64,000 nt of DNA from Variovorax sp. PAMC26660 (GTDB lineage Bacteria > Pseudomonadota > Gammaproteobacteria > Burkholderiales > Burkholderiaceae_C): the NCBI RefSeq assembly GCF_014302995.1, contig NZ_CP060295.1, positions 3,711,501 to 3,775,500 of the forward strand. The letters are read 5' to 3'. Position 1 is the stretch's first letter, and every line of letters starts with the position of its first letter. Position numbers and translations under genes: made by a program. This document shows positions 51,089 through 60,522 of the stretch, in pieces. Under the pieces are notes generated by a model. The model did not search any database and was not told the DNA's origin. It saw nothing but the letters and a program-made list of their open reading frames with translations.

Positions 51089-53506
51089 TCAAGTCACGGA
51101 GAACGCCACGGGTCCGGCCAGGACACCGTAGCCATCGTTGGCCAGGAACCAGACTTTGTAGGAACCTGCGGCCAGGGTCGTCGTCTTCAGCGTCACCTGG
51201 CCGCTGGCACCGGTCGCATATCCATAGATGCTGTACGTGCGATAGCCCGTCTGATCCGGCACGGTGCTGGAAGCCGGAAAGACACCGATCCAATTTTTGG
51301 CGCTCACGCTCGCAGCCGAAATGCTGTAGCTGAAATCGATGCTGCTTCCCGCCGCAATGCTGTTCTTCAACGCCGCGAGCGTGGGGGCTGCGGCGGGCGG
51401 CATCACGGGCGGCGCCAGGTCCAGCTTCGGGTCAGACTTGCTCGGCTGGCCATTCTCGACATGCCCCGCAAAGCGCCGAAGGAAGTCGTCGCCGGTGTTG
51501 GCCGTGATCGACAGGTCGTACCAGCCGTCGCTGGTGCCCAGGTCCCAGTAGTCGTCGAGGCTGGCGCCGGCGCTCAATGTGAAGTTGCGGGGCGCCGCGT
51601 TGCCGTAGCCATGGGTCACCGTCACCTGGCAGGGCGTATCGCCCGTGTTCTTGAGCGTCAGCAGGATGTTGCGGCGGGTCACGTCGTAGCAGGCGGCGAC
51701 TTCCGGGTTGGCATGCCCGGGGGTGGTCGCGGTCGACACATTGCCCTTGAACTGGCGCAGGAAGCCGTTGGCGCCGTAGACGCTGAGATCGTAGATGCCC
51801 TGTGTGTAGGCAACGGCGCTCCAGTAATCGGAAAGCTTCTTGCCCGCTTCGACGGTGTACACCCAGGGGCCGTCCGTGCGGTTGCCGGCGTAAACCTGGA
51901 ACACCGCGGCCACGCTTCCGGTATTGCCGAAGTCGAGCCAATACCGGCCGGTGGCTGCATCGGTTCTGCCATGCGTGAACAGTTCGTAGGGCACTGGGCG
52001 AGCGGGTCGCTGGCCGGGTTCCTGCCTTGGCAGCGTCTGAACCGCAGGGACCGTCGATACGAAGCTGCCCGGGTTCGTCGCAGGCGGCACATAGCCGGCG
52101 GTGGGCGAGAGTGCCGGAATGACCGGGTCCGGATTGGCGAAATTGAAAGCCGAACTCAGGTCGCCGCAGACTGCGCGGCGCCAGGGCGAGATGTTCGGCT
52201 CCTGCACGCCAAACCGGGCTTCGATGAAACGGATGATCGAGGTGTGGTCGAACACCTGGGAGTCGACCCAGCCGCCCTTGGACCAGGGCGAAACCACGAG
52301 CATCGGCACGCGCACGCCCAGGCCAAAGGGCTGCCCGTCGGTGTGGTATTCGTTGACGATGCTGACCGTGGATTGGCCCTGGTTCTTCGAAGAGGGTGCG
52401 AAAGGCGGCGGCATGTGGTCGAACCAGCCGTCGTTCTCGTCGTAGGTCACGAGCAGCACGGTCTTGCTCCACACGTCTGCATTGGAGGTCAGTGCCTGCA
52501 AGACCTGGTCGATGTACCAGGCGCCGCCATTCGACGGCCAATCGGGGTGCTCGGTGTAGGCCTCGGGCGCGGCGATCCACGACACCTTTGGCAAATTGCC
52601 GCTGGCGACATCGTTCTTGAGTTGCTCGAAGAGCGACCCCTTGGTGACGGCGATGTTGGTTCCGGTCCGGGCCTTGTCGTGCAGCGGCTCGCCCGGCTTG
52701 GCGGCTCGGTATTGCTTGAAGTAAAGCAACGAGTTGTCGCCGTAGTTTCCAATGAACTTGTCTTGGGTCCAGCCCCAGCCTTGTCCGGCGGGAGCCTTGC
52801 CACCGAGCCCCAGCCCGATGTCCTGGTAGACCTTCCACGAGATATTTGCCGCCTCGAGCCGCTCGGGATAGGTTGTCCAGCTGTAGTTGCCTGTCTCGCC
52901 ATTCGAGATGTCGGGCCCGCCGGTGGCGCCGTTGGTGCCGTCGTTGCCGCAGCAGCCGCTGAACATGTAGTACCGGTTGGGGTCGGTGGGGCCCAGCAGC
53001 GAGCAGTGGTAGCCATCGCAGATCGTGAAGGCGTCGGCCAGCGCGAAATGAAAGGGAATGTCCTCGCGCGTCATGTAGGCCATCGTTCGGACGCTCTTTG
53101 CGGCCACCCAGCCGTCGTATCGGCCCTTGTTCCACGCGTCGTGCCCGTCACCCCAGTTGTGGTTCAGGCCAGAGGTGAACCGCGAGCCGAGATTGCCGGC
53201 ATCCGGGTGATAGGGCAGCACATAGCCGCCGCCGTTGGGCTGGTACCAGACGGGTTTTCCGTTGGGCAAGGCGACCGGCCGAGGGTCGCCGAAACCGCGC
53301 ACGCCCTGGAGGGTGCCGAAGTAATGATCGAACGAGCGGTTCTCCTGCATCAGGATCACGATGTGCTCGACGTCCGTGATCGTGCCGGTCTTGTTGTTGG
53401 CTGGAATCGCGAGCGCGCGGCGAATGCCGAGCGGGAGCGCCGAGAGCGTGACGGCGGCGGCCGTTGTGCTGGCGGCGCGCTGAAGGAATTTGCGACGGGA
53501 GGTCAT
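51089..53506 (-). CDS. Phosphocholine-type phospholipase C 2 with extra C-terminal domain (805 aa)
   Basis: A paralogue of PLC 1. Tat signal MTSRRKFLQRAASTTAAAVTLSALPLG; IVILMQENRSFDHYFGTLQGVRGFGDP, ADAFTICDGYHCSLLGPTDPNRYYMFSG, LLVTYDENDGWFDHMPPPF and SPWSKGGWVDSQVFDHTSIIRFIEARFGV are conserved, then two DUF756 repeats. From about residue 715 there is a further beta domain (AGSSIDFSYSISAAS, NWIGVFPASS, AAGSYKVWFLANDGYG) absent from PLC 1, resembling accessory beta-sandwich domains of phosphoesterases. The start is ATG 53506, or 53530 for eight more residues; neither has a strong ribosome binding site. Lies behind a good Pho-box-like array. Confidence 0.9.
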   Translation of the reverse strand: MTSRRKFLQRAASTTAAAVTLSALPLGIRRALAIPANNKTGTITDVEHIVILMQENRSFDHYFGTLQGVRGFGDPRPVALPNGKPVWYQPNGGGYVLPYHPDAGNLGSRFTSGLNHNWGDGHDAWNKGRYDGWVAAKSVRTMAYMTREDIPFHFALADAFTICDGYHCSLLGPTDPNRYYMFSGCCGNDGTNGATGGPDISNGETGNYSWTTYPERLEAANISWKVYQDIGLGLGGKAPAGQGWGWTQDKFIGNYGDNSLLYFKQYRAAKPGEPLHDKARTGTNIAVTKGSLFEQLKNDVASGNLPKVSWIAAPEAYTEHPDWPSNGGAWYIDQVLQALTSNADVWSKTVLLVTYDENDGWFDHMPPPFAPSSKNQGQSTVSIVNEYHTDGQPFGLGVRVPMLVVSPWSKGGWVDSQVFDHTSIIRFIEARFGVQEPNISPWRRAVCGDLSSAFNFANPDPVIPALSPTAGYVPPATNPGSFVSTVPAVQTLPRQEPGQRPARPVPYELFTHGRTDAATGRYWLDFGNTGSVAAVFQVYAGNRTDGPWVYTVEAGKKLSDYWSAVAYTQGIYDLSVYGANGFLRQFKGNVSTATTPGHANPEVAACYDVTRRNILLTLKNTGDTPCQVTVTHGYGNAAPRNFTLSAGASLDDYWDLGTSDGWYDLSITANTGDDFLRRFAGHVENGQPSKSDPKLDLAPPVMPPAAAPTLAALKNSIAAGSSIDFSYSISAASVSAKNWIGVFPASSTVPDQTGYRTYSIYGYATGASGQVTLKTTTLAAGSYKVWFLANDGYGVLAGPVAFSVT

Positions 53507-53629
53507 GGGTGTCTTGTGGTGGTTCTTCATGAGCGGGATCGGCGCGCAGCACATCCTGGGCTCGATGCCCGTGCGAAGGCAGACCCATTGAATGGATGGC
53601 GGGGATTCCCGGTGCCGAGCTTCGAGACT

Positions 53630-53658
53630 AGAAAGCGCGGATGACAGCGGGATGAATC
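53630..53658 (-). promoter_or_regulatory. Pho-box-like array upstream of phospholipase C 2
   Basis: On the minus strand GATTCAT-CCCG-CTGTCAT-CCGC-GCTTTCT: three 7-mers 11 bp apart, the middle one a perfect PhoB half-site. It lies about 125-150 bp before the PLC start. Confidence 0.65.
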
Positions 53659-53754
53659 CGCCGGCACAAGATGCCGGCGCGTGTGCAATCCTTGGCGCTA
53701 TGGAGTGCGTGCAGCGCGTGCAGCGAGGCTGCGCCGCGCGAGGTTCGCACCTTC

Positions 53755-54654
53755 TCAGGGCTCGTTGCTGATGCCGCTGGACACATGGCCGGCGGGCACA
53801 TGCAGCGATGCTGCATCGACATGGCCGGTCTGGTCGTCGAAGAAGAAGTCGGGCTCGAACTCGCGCAGGAACTCGCCCTTGGGCAGGCCGCCCAGAAACA
53901 TCGCCTCGTCGACGCGGATGTTCCACTTCATCAGCGTGCGGATGGCGCGTTCGTGCGCCGGCGCGCTGCGCGCGGTGACGAGCGCGGTGCGAATGCGCAT
54001 CTGCGCATTGCCGGCCATCTGCAGGCGATGCAGCGCGGCCAGCAGCGGCTTGAACGGGCCTTCGGGCAGCGGCAGGTCGGCCTTGCTCAGTTCATGCGCC
54101 TGGAAGGCGTCGAGCCCTTCGGCCTGGAACACGCGCTCGGCCTCATCGGAAAACAGCACCGCGTCGCCGTCGAAGGCAATGCGCACTTCGTTCGGCCAGG
54201 CGGCGCTGGCCTTGACCGATTCGACCAGCACCCGCGCGGCCGGAAAGCCCGCGCCGAGCGCTTCGCGCACGTCCTGCTCATTGACCGACAGGAACAGGTG
54301 CGCGCGCAGCGGGCGCAGGTAGCCGAAGGGCGGGCGGCCCTGCGTGAACACGCCGCGTTGCAGCTTGATGTCGGCCGCCGCGCTCGACTTGAAGATGCGC
54401 ATGCCCGATACCGGGTCGTTGCGCGAGAGGATTACCACTTCGACGCGCTGCACGCCGTCGTCGTTGAAGCGCAGCAGCTTGCGGATCAGCGAGGACGCGA
54501 TGCCGGGCGCGGCCGGCACGTCGATGCGGTCGAGCTGCAGTTGCATGTAGCCCTCGTTGTCGCCGGCCTCGAAGATCTTGTTTTCTTCTTCGAGGTTGAA
54601 CAGCGCCCGCGAGGAGATCGCGACCACGAGTTTGTCTTCGAGCGTTACCGGCAT
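53755..54654 (-). CDS. 5'-nucleotidase, cytosolic NT5C1-like family (299 aa)
   Basis: Matches the 5'-nucleotidase family related to eukaryotic cytosolic 5'-nucleotidase I, which dephosphorylates nucleoside monophosphates. Blocks: LVVAISSRALFNLEEENKIF at the N-terminus (Ser in the place of the HAD nucleophile region), VEVVILSRNDPVSGMRIFKS, VNEQDVREALGAGFPAARVLVES, VRIAFDGDAVLFSDEAERVFQAEGL and IRVDEAMFLGGLPKGEFLREFEPDFFFDDQ. No signal peptide. It follows the type II secretion gene gspF by 28 bp on the same strand and may be read with it, but a functional link is doubtful. Confidence 0.85.
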   Translation of the reverse strand: MPVTLEDKLVVAISSRALFNLEEENKIFEAGDNEGYMQLQLDRIDVPAAPGIASSLIRKLLRFNDDGVQRVEVVILSRNDPVSGMRIFKSSAAADIKLQRGVFTQGRPPFGYLRPLRAHLFLSVNEQDVREALGAGFPAARVLVESVKASAAWPNEVRIAFDGDAVLFSDEAERVFQAEGLDAFQAHELSKADLPLPEGPFKPLLAALHRLQMAGNAQMRIRTALVTARSAPAHERAIRTLMKWNIRVDEAMFLGGLPKGEFLREFEPDFFFDDQTGHVDAASLHVPAGHVSSGISNEP

Positions 54655-54682
54655 GGGGCGTCCTGCTTGCTGGCCGTCGTTG

Positions 54683-55921
54683 TCACTTGACGAACTGGTT
54701 GAGCTGGATGATCGGCAGCATCACGGCCAGCACGATCAGCATCACCACGCCGCCCATCGCCACGATCAACAGCGGTTCGAGGATGGTGGCCAGGTGCATC
54801 GCGCGGCGCTGCACTTCGGCACCCAGCTGGTTGGCCGCGCGCTGCAGCATCAGCGGCAGCGTGCCGGTCTGCTCGCCCAGGCGCGCGAACATCGAGACCA
54901 GGCCCGGAAAGCGTTTCTTCTGCGCCAGTGCCGAGGCCAGCGGCGCGCCTTCGCGCACCAGCACCAGCGCGTCGAGCGCGTCGGCGCGCATTGCGCGGTT
55001 GCCCAGCGTTTCAGAGGCGGCCTGCAGCGCGCGCAGGATCGGCACGCCGGCCGTGGCCAGCATGGCGAGCGTGCTCGCGAAGCGCGCCGCGTTGTAGCCG
55101 CGCGCGAGCTTGCCGACCAGCGGCAGCTTGAGCCACGCCGCATCGAACTTCAGGCGGAAGGCTTCCTGCGCCAGCGCCACCCGCACACCGATGGCGGCGA
55201 GCACGACGCCGCACAGCATCCACCAGCCGTAGCTGCGCACGCCCGCGCTCAGCGACAGCATCACCGTGGTGAGGAAGGGCAGCGAGCGCTTGGTGCCAGC
55301 GAATACCTGTGCTACCTGCGGCACCACGTAGCTCACGAGAAAGATCACGATGACGATGGCCACCAGCGTGACGATGGCCGGGTACAGCGCCGCACCGATC
55401 AGCTTCTGCTGCAACGCCTGCCGTTCTTCGAGGTCGTCGGCGAGGCGGTCGAGCACCAGCCCGAGGTTGCCGCTCTGTTCGCCGGCGCCGATCACGGCCG
55501 TGTAGATGGGCGAGAACTCGCGCGAGTGCGCCGACAGTGCGCGCGCGAAAGGCGAACCCGCATTGACCTCGGAGCGCAGCGAGGCGACGAGGTTGCGCTG
55601 CGGCTCGGACTCGGCTTCGTCGGTGAGCGCGGTGAGCGCGCGTTCCAGCGGCAGGCCTGAAGACACGAGGCCCGCGAGCTGCCGCGTCCACACCGCGAGG
55701 CCGGTGGAATTGAAGACACGCTTGCCGCCGCCGAGCCATCGGCCGAGGCCGCTGCGCTGGCCGGTGCCATTGATGTGGTCGCTGCCGACCGGCGTGACCG
55801 ACAGCGGAATCAGCGCTTGCGCGCGCAGCAGGCTGCGGGCACTGCGCGCGGTGTCGGCCTCCAGCACGCCTTCGCGCGACTGGCCGCTGGCATCGATGGC
55901 TTCGAAGGAATAGGCGGGCAT
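54683..55921 (-). CDS. gspF: Type II secretion platform protein GspF (412 aa)
   Basis: The inner-membrane platform protein that links the GspE ATPase to pseudopilus assembly. Two repeated GspF domains (VWTRQLAGLVSSGLPLERALTAL and ARFASTLAMLATAGVPILRALQAA) and three membrane segments, one near residue 165 (AIVTLVAIVIVIFLVSYVVPQVAQVF), one near 215 and one at the C-terminus (LIVAMGGVVMLIVLAVMLPIIQLNQFV). Start ATG at 55921. Last secretion gene of the operon, 17 bp after gspE. Confidence 0.93.
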   Translation of the reverse strand: MPAYSFEAIDASGQSREGVLEADTARSARSLLRAQALIPLSVTPVGSDHINGTGQRSGLGRWLGGGKRVFNSTGLAVWTRQLAGLVSSGLPLERALTALTDEAESEPQRNLVASLRSEVNAGSPFARALSAHSREFSPIYTAVIGAGEQSGNLGLVLDRLADDLEERQALQQKLIGAALYPAIVTLVAIVIVIFLVSYVVPQVAQVFAGTKRSLPFLTTVMLSLSAGVRSYGWWMLCGVVLAAIGVRVALAQEAFRLKFDAAWLKLPLVGKLARGYNAARFASTLAMLATAGVPILRALQAASETLGNRAMRADALDALVLVREGAPLASALAQKKRFPGLVSMFARLGEQTGTLPLMLQRAANQLGAEVQRRAMHLATILEPLLIVAMGGVVMLIVLAVMLPIIQLNQFVK

Positions 55922-55938
55922 GGGGAGCGCCTGGTGGC

Positions 55939-57330
55939 CTAGTCTCGCGTGACGCGAACGAGTTCTGCGCGCGAGGTGATGCCGGCCTGCACCAGCCGTT
56001 CGCCGTCTTCGCGCATCAGGCGCAGGCCGCCGCGCGCGCCGGCCTGGAGCAGTTCGCTCTCGGCCGCCTTGCTGTGGATCAGTCCCTGCACGGTTTCGTC
56101 GGCCACCAGCAGCTCGAAAATGCCGGTGCGGCCCTGGTAGCCGGTCTGGCCGCAGACATCGCAGCCCTCGCCGGCGCAGGCCGTGCAGACCTTGCGCACG
56201 AGGCGCTGAGCGAGCACGCCCAGCAGCGACGAACTCAGCAGGAAGGGCTCGACGCCCATGTCGGTCAGGCGCGTGACGGCGCTGACCGAATCGTTGGTGT
56301 GCAGCGTGGCCAGCACGAGGTGGCCGGTCAGCGACGCCTGGATGGCGATCTGTGCGGTCTCGAAATCTCGGATTTCGCCGATCATGATCACGTCCGGGTC
56401 TTGCCGCAGGATGGCGCGCAGGGCCTTGGCGAAGGTCAGTTCGATCTTGGCGTTGATCTGCGTCTGGCCCACGCCCGGCAGTTCGTACTCGATGGGGTCT
56501 TCCACCGTCATGATGTTGCTGCGGCTCGCATCGAGCCGGGCCAGTGCCGCATACAGCGTGGTGGTCTTGCCCGAACCGGTCGGGCCGGTCACCAGGATGA
56601 TGCCGTGGGGCTGCGTGATGAGTTTCTCGAAGCGCTGCAGCGTGTCGCCCTGCATGCCGACCGATTCGAGCGTGAGCTTCGACTCGCTCTTGTCCAGCAG
56701 GCGCAGGACGGCGCGTTCGCCATGCGCACTGGGCAGCGTGGAGACGCGCACATCGACCGCGCGCGTGCCGATGCGCAAGCTGATGCGCCCGTCCTGCGGC
56801 AGCCGTTTCTCGGAGATGTCGAGGTCGGCCATGATCTTCAGGCGCGAGATCAGCGCGGCGTGCAGCGCGCGGTTGGGCTGCACCACTTCGCGCAGCGTGC
56901 CGTCGATGCGAAAGCGCACGGACGAGGTGCGCTCGTAAGGCTCGATGTGGATGTCACTGGCGCCGTCGCGCGCGGCCTGCGTGAGCAGCGCGTTCAGCAT
57001 GCGGATGATGGGCGCGTCGCCCGCGCTGGCCAGCAGGTCTTCGACCGCCGGCAGCTCCTGCATCATGCGCGAGAGGTCGGCGTCGTTCTGCACTTCGCTC
57101 ACCACCGCGGCGGCGCTCGATTCGCCCTGCGCATAGGCCGCGCTGATGCGCTGCGCCAGCGCGCCGCCGGCCAGCACCTCGAAGGCCTGCACGCCGTACT
57201 TGCGCGACACCTCGCCGACCGCGCTGCGTGCGGGGTGGGCCGACATCCACAGCGTGTAGCGGCCGTTGTCGGCCTCCTCCAGCAGCAATTGCTGGCTGCG
57301 AGCGAAGGCATAGGGCAGGGGATAGCGCAT
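55939..57330 (-). CDS. gspE: Type II secretion ATPase GspE (463 aa)
   Basis: The cytoplasmic hexameric ATPase driving pseudopilus assembly. Walker A GPTGSGKTTTLYAAL near residue 250, Asp box TVEDPIEYELPGVGQTQIN, Walker B ILRQDPDVIMIGEIRDFETAQIA, His box LTGHLVLATLHTND. Near the C-terminus a zinc-binding region CTACAGEGCDVCGQTG keeps its Cys. A short N-terminal domain that should bind GspL is present but compact. 56 bp after gspD. Confidence 0.94.
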   Translation of the reverse strand: MRYPLPYAFARSQQLLLEEADNGRYTLWMSAHPARSAVGEVSRKYGVQAFEVLAGGALAQRISAAYAQGESSAAAVVSEVQNDADLSRMMQELPAVEDLLASAGDAPIIRMLNALLTQAARDGASDIHIEPYERTSSVRFRIDGTLREVVQPNRALHAALISRLKIMADLDISEKRLPQDGRISLRIGTRAVDVRVSTLPSAHGERAVLRLLDKSESKLTLESVGMQGDTLQRFEKLITQPHGIILVTGPTGSGKTTTLYAALARLDASRSNIMTVEDPIEYELPGVGQTQINAKIELTFAKALRAILRQDPDVIMIGEIRDFETAQIAIQASLTGHLVLATLHTNDSVSAVTRLTDMGVEPFLLSSSLLGVLAQRLVRKVCTACAGEGCDVCGQTGYQGRTGIFELLVADETVQGLIHSKAAESELLQAGARGGLRLMREDGERLVQAGITSRAELVRVTRD

Positions 57331-57385
57331 GGGCAGGGTCAGCGGGGCGTGTGCGTGGGTGGCGTTGAGGCAGAGGATAGAGGCA

Positions 57386-59698
57386 TCAAGGCAGTTCGCG
57401 CGAACTCACCGGGTCGCCCGTGGGCGGGAGTGCGCCGCGCAGCGGGCTCGGGGCCAGCCGGCGGGTGTCCGCGGCGGGTTGCGGCGGCGGAATGAGCTGA
57501 GTGCCTTCGATGCGGGACTCTCTCTGCCTGGTGCTGGTCGTGTCGGGTGTGCGCGCCGGCAGCGCGGGCAACACGTTGGCGCCGTCCACGGCACGCAGCA
57601 TCACGTTGGAGGTGTCCGGTTGCGAGCGCTGTTGCAAGCCACGGATTTCGTCGTAGCGGTCGTAGGCGAAGCTGTCGGTCGCATTGCCGTCGCGCATCAC
57701 CGCCGGACGCAGGAACATCATGAGGTTGATCTTTTCACGCGACCGGGCCTGGCTCTTGAACAGGTTGCCGAGCACAGGAATGTCACCCGCGAGCGGCACC
57801 TTCTCGACCGTGTTGTTGTAGCTGTCCGACAGCAGGCCGCCGAGCATGACCAGTCCGCCGTCTTCCACCAGCACGCTCGACTCGATGGAGCGCTTGCTGG
57901 TGGTCGGGCCGTTCACGTTGGTCAGCGTCTGCTGGTCGACCGTGGAGGTTTCCTGGAAGATCGTCAGCTTGACGGTGCCGTTCTCGTTGATGGTCGGGCG
58001 CACGCGCAAGGTGAGGCCCACGTCCTTGCGTTCGACCGTGGTGAACGGATTGACGCCCACCGAGCCCGAGGTGCTGGCGTACGAGCCCGTGGGGAAGGGC
58101 ACGTTCTGACCGATGACGATCTTGGCTTCCTCGTTGTCCAGCGTCAGCAGGTTGGGCTTGGACAGCACGTTGGCGTCCTTGTCGCTGTCGAAGAAGCTGG
58201 CGATCGCGCCCAGGATGTACTGGCCGCCCACCTTGCCGGCAATGCCGAGGTTCATGCCCGGCGCCAGATTGAGGCCGTTCACGTTGCGCGTGGCCAGCGC
58301 CTGCGTCAGCGCCAGGATGCTGGCGCCCGCGACGGTGGAGTTGGTGCCGATCACGGCATTGCCGCCCAGCGCGCTTTGCCATTGCACGCCGAACTTCGCG
58401 GCGGCGGTGTCGCTCACCTCGACGATCAGCGCCTCGATCATGACCTGCGCGCGCCGGCCGTCGAGCTTGTCGATCACCGCGCGCATCTGGCGGTACTGCG
58501 GCTCGGGCGCCGTGATGATCAGCGAGTTGGTCGACGGGTCGGCCTGGATCTGGCCGCCGGTCGAGGGCTGGTTGTTGTTGTTCAGCGGCGCGTTGGCGGC
58601 GGCCGAGCCTCCGCTGCCTCCGCTCATGCTGGCCTGCATGGCCTGTGGCGCGCTGCTCTGTTGCGGCACCGGGCTGCCGCCGCCACCACCACCCGCGGCA
58701 CCTTGCGTGCCCGACTGCTGGTTCGCCGCCATCGCGGCGCGCAGCGTGGCCGCCAGCCGCACCGCGTCGGCGTTCTTCAGGTAGACCACATAGATGTTGC
58801 CGGCCACGCCGTTGCTGCTTTCGGTCGGCGCGCGGTCGAGCTTCTCGACCAGCGTGCGAATGAGCTGCACGCGCGCCGGATTGGCCGCGCGCAAGATGAG
58901 CGAGTTGCTGCGCGGGTCGGCCAGCAGCGTGGTGCGGAACGACGCATCGGCCGCGCCCGGCGCCGCGGCGGCGCCCGGTGCGCCCGAGCCGCTGCCGTCG
59001 ACCAGCCGCTGCACCAGCGGCAACAGGTCGGTGGCCACGGAGTGCTTGAGCTGGATGATCTCGATGTCCGACGCATTCGGCACGTCGAGCGACGCGATGA
59101 TGCGGGCCAGCCGGCGCATGTTGTCGGCGTAATCGGTGATCACGAGCGAGTTGTTGCCCGGGTTCACGTTGATGGTGTTGTTGGGCGGAATCAGCGGGCG
59201 CAGCACCGGCAGCAGGCTGTTCGGCGACTCGTAGTTCAGCCTGAAGATCTGCGTGACGATCTGGTTGCTGCCGCTCGACGCGGTCGCGCCGATGGAGGTG
59301 TTGACCGTGCTGCTCTGCAGCTTGGCATCGGCCTCGGGCACCACCTTGTAGAGGCCATCGGCTTCCACCACCGTGAAGCCCTGCAGCCGCAAGGCCGAGG
59401 CGAACTGGTTGAACGCGGCGGCCGGCGCGATGGCGCGGTCGGTAACGAGGTTCATCGTGCCCTTGACGCGCGGATCGACCACCACGTCGCGCCCGGTCAC
59501 CACCGCCATGGTGCGGGCCACGGCCTCGATGTCGGCGTTGGCGAAGTTCAGCGTGATCGGTTCGCCGCGCCGCGGTGCGTCGCCGGCCTGCGCGAAGGCG
59601 GGCGAGACGGCCTGCAGGAGAGACGCCGCGATCAGCATGCGTGCCGCGAGTGCGACGATGCCGAGGCGGGCGCCGGGCGAAGACAGTGGCTTCATCAT
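57386..59698 (-). CDS. gspD: Type II secretion secretin GspD (770 aa)
   Basis: The outer-membrane channel. Signal peptide MLIAASLLQAVSPAFAQ, then N0 domain (ITLNFANADIEAVARTMAVVTGRDVVVDPRVKGT), N1-N3 repeats (NSLVITDYADNMRRLARIIASLDVP; NSLILRAANPARVQLIRTLVEKLD), and the secretin domain (VPFPTGSYAST, DVGLTLRVRPTINENGTVKLTIFQE, LVMLGGLLSDS, IPVLGNLFKSQ). Between N2 and N3 or within N3 a long Gly/Ser/Asn/Gln-rich insertion of about 50 residues (around 330-390) is likely flexible. The start is one of two adjacent ATGs (59698 or 59695). Eight bases after gspN. Confidence 0.94.
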   Translation of the reverse strand: MMKPLSSPGARLGIVALAARMLIAASLLQAVSPAFAQAGDAPRRGEPITLNFANADIEAVARTMAVVTGRDVVVDPRVKGTMNLVTDRAIAPAAAFNQFASALRLQGFTVVEADGLYKVVPEADAKLQSSTVNTSIGATASSGSNQIVTQIFRLNYESPNSLLPVLRPLIPPNNTINVNPGNNSLVITDYADNMRRLARIIASLDVPNASDIEIIQLKHSVATDLLPLVQRLVDGSGSGAPGAAAAPGAADASFRTTLLADPRSNSLILRAANPARVQLIRTLVEKLDRAPTESSNGVAGNIYVVYLKNADAVRLAATLRAAMAANQQSGTQGAAGGGGGGSPVPQQSSAPQAMQASMSGGSGGSAAANAPLNNNNQPSTGGQIQADPSTNSLIITAPEPQYRQMRAVIDKLDGRRAQVMIEALIVEVSDTAAAKFGVQWQSALGGNAVIGTNSTVAGASILALTQALATRNVNGLNLAPGMNLGIAGKVGGQYILGAIASFFDSDKDANVLSKPNLLTLDNEEAKIVIGQNVPFPTGSYASTSGSVGVNPFTTVERKDVGLTLRVRPTINENGTVKLTIFQETSTVDQQTLTNVNGPTTSKRSIESSVLVEDGGLVMLGGLLSDSYNNTVEKVPLAGDIPVLGNLFKSQARSREKINLMMFLRPAVMRDGNATDSFAYDRYDEIRGLQQRSQPDTSNVMLRAVDGANVLPALPARTPDTTSTRQRESRIEGTQLIPPPQPAADTRRLAPSPLRGALPPTGDPVSSRELP

Positions 59699-59705
59699 GA
59701 TCGGA

Positions 59706-60506
59706 TCAACCCAGGGTGATGATCGAACGCGCGTTGTCGCGCCGTCCGATGATGTTCAACAAATTGGAAAGCGCGTCTTCGCGGCCGGGCGCGGCACTGG
59801 CTTCGCCGTTGAAGCGGAAGGTGGTGCCGTTCCAGCTGCCGCTGCCGTTCAACTCGAGGCTGCCCTCGCGCGTGCTGAGCAGCAGCGTGGGGCGATTGCC
59901 GCCTTCGAGCGTGAGCCGGTAGCTGCCCATCGGCCGCAGGGTCGACAGGCTGGAAGAAACATCGGTGGCGTCGAGCGTCGCCTGCCCCGCGATGCGCAGC
60001 GTGGGGCCGTCCCACTGCATCGCGAAGGCCTTGGTGGAAAGGTCGAGCGCACCGTCGAGCTTGAGCGTGTTCCAGGGCGCGCCCAGGCCGGTGAGCATGG
60101 TGGCGGGCCAGCGCGAGCGGGCGTCCTGCCACTCGAGCTGCATGCCGCCGGCGCGCAGGCTGGCCTTGAGTTCGAGCGGTGTGGCCGCGCAGCAGGGCAG
60201 ATCGAGGCTGGCGGACAGGCCGCTCCAGTTCGGGCGCATGCGCCAGTGCAGCAGGCCCGGCAGCGAGATGGCTTCGGCCCCGCCGACACCGCTGGCAAAC
60301 ACTACGGCGGCCGTGCCGTTCCAGACGGTGCCGCGCGGGTTGGCCAGCACCAGCCGGCCCTGGCTCCAGTTCGACAGTGCCCCCGAGAGCCATCGCGCCG
60401 GCGCGAACGGCACCACCGCCAGCACCGCGCCGATCGCGATGCCGAGCAGCGCCCAGCGCCAGCCGCGGCGCGGTTTGGTTTCGGGAAGAAGGGGGCGCGT
60501 CACCAT
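59706..60506 (-). CDS. gspN: Type II secretion protein GspN (266 aa)
   Basis: An inner-membrane-anchored periplasmic protein found in only some type II systems. An N-terminal anchor (RWALLGIAIGAVLAVVPFAPARWL) precedes the T2SSN domain (LVLANPRGTVWNGTAAVVFASG, LPGLLHWRMRPNW, LSTLRPMGSYRLTLEGG, SGSWNGTTFRFNGEASAAPGREDALSNLLNIIGRRDN). Start ATG at 60506, 16 bp after gspM. Exact role unsettled; probably substrate or machine assembly. Confidence 0.88.
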   Translation of the reverse strand: MVTRPLLPETKPRRGWRWALLGIAIGAVLAVVPFAPARWLSGALSNWSQGRLVLANPRGTVWNGTAAVVFASGVGGAEAISLPGLLHWRMRPNWSGLSASLDLPCCAATPLELKASLRAGGMQLEWQDARSRWPATMLTGLGAPWNTLKLDGALDLSTKAFAMQWDGPTLRIAGQATLDATDVSSSLSTLRPMGSYRLTLEGGNRPTLLLSTREGSLELNGSGSWNGTTFRFNGEASAAPGREDALSNLLNIIGRRDNARSIITLG

Positions 60507-60522
60507 GCCGGGTTGCCGTGGC

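Noticed and set aside
53755..54654. Type II secretion accessory gene
   Set aside because: Although close to gspF, its sequence fits the cytosolic 5'-nucleotidase family and has no signal or membrane segment.
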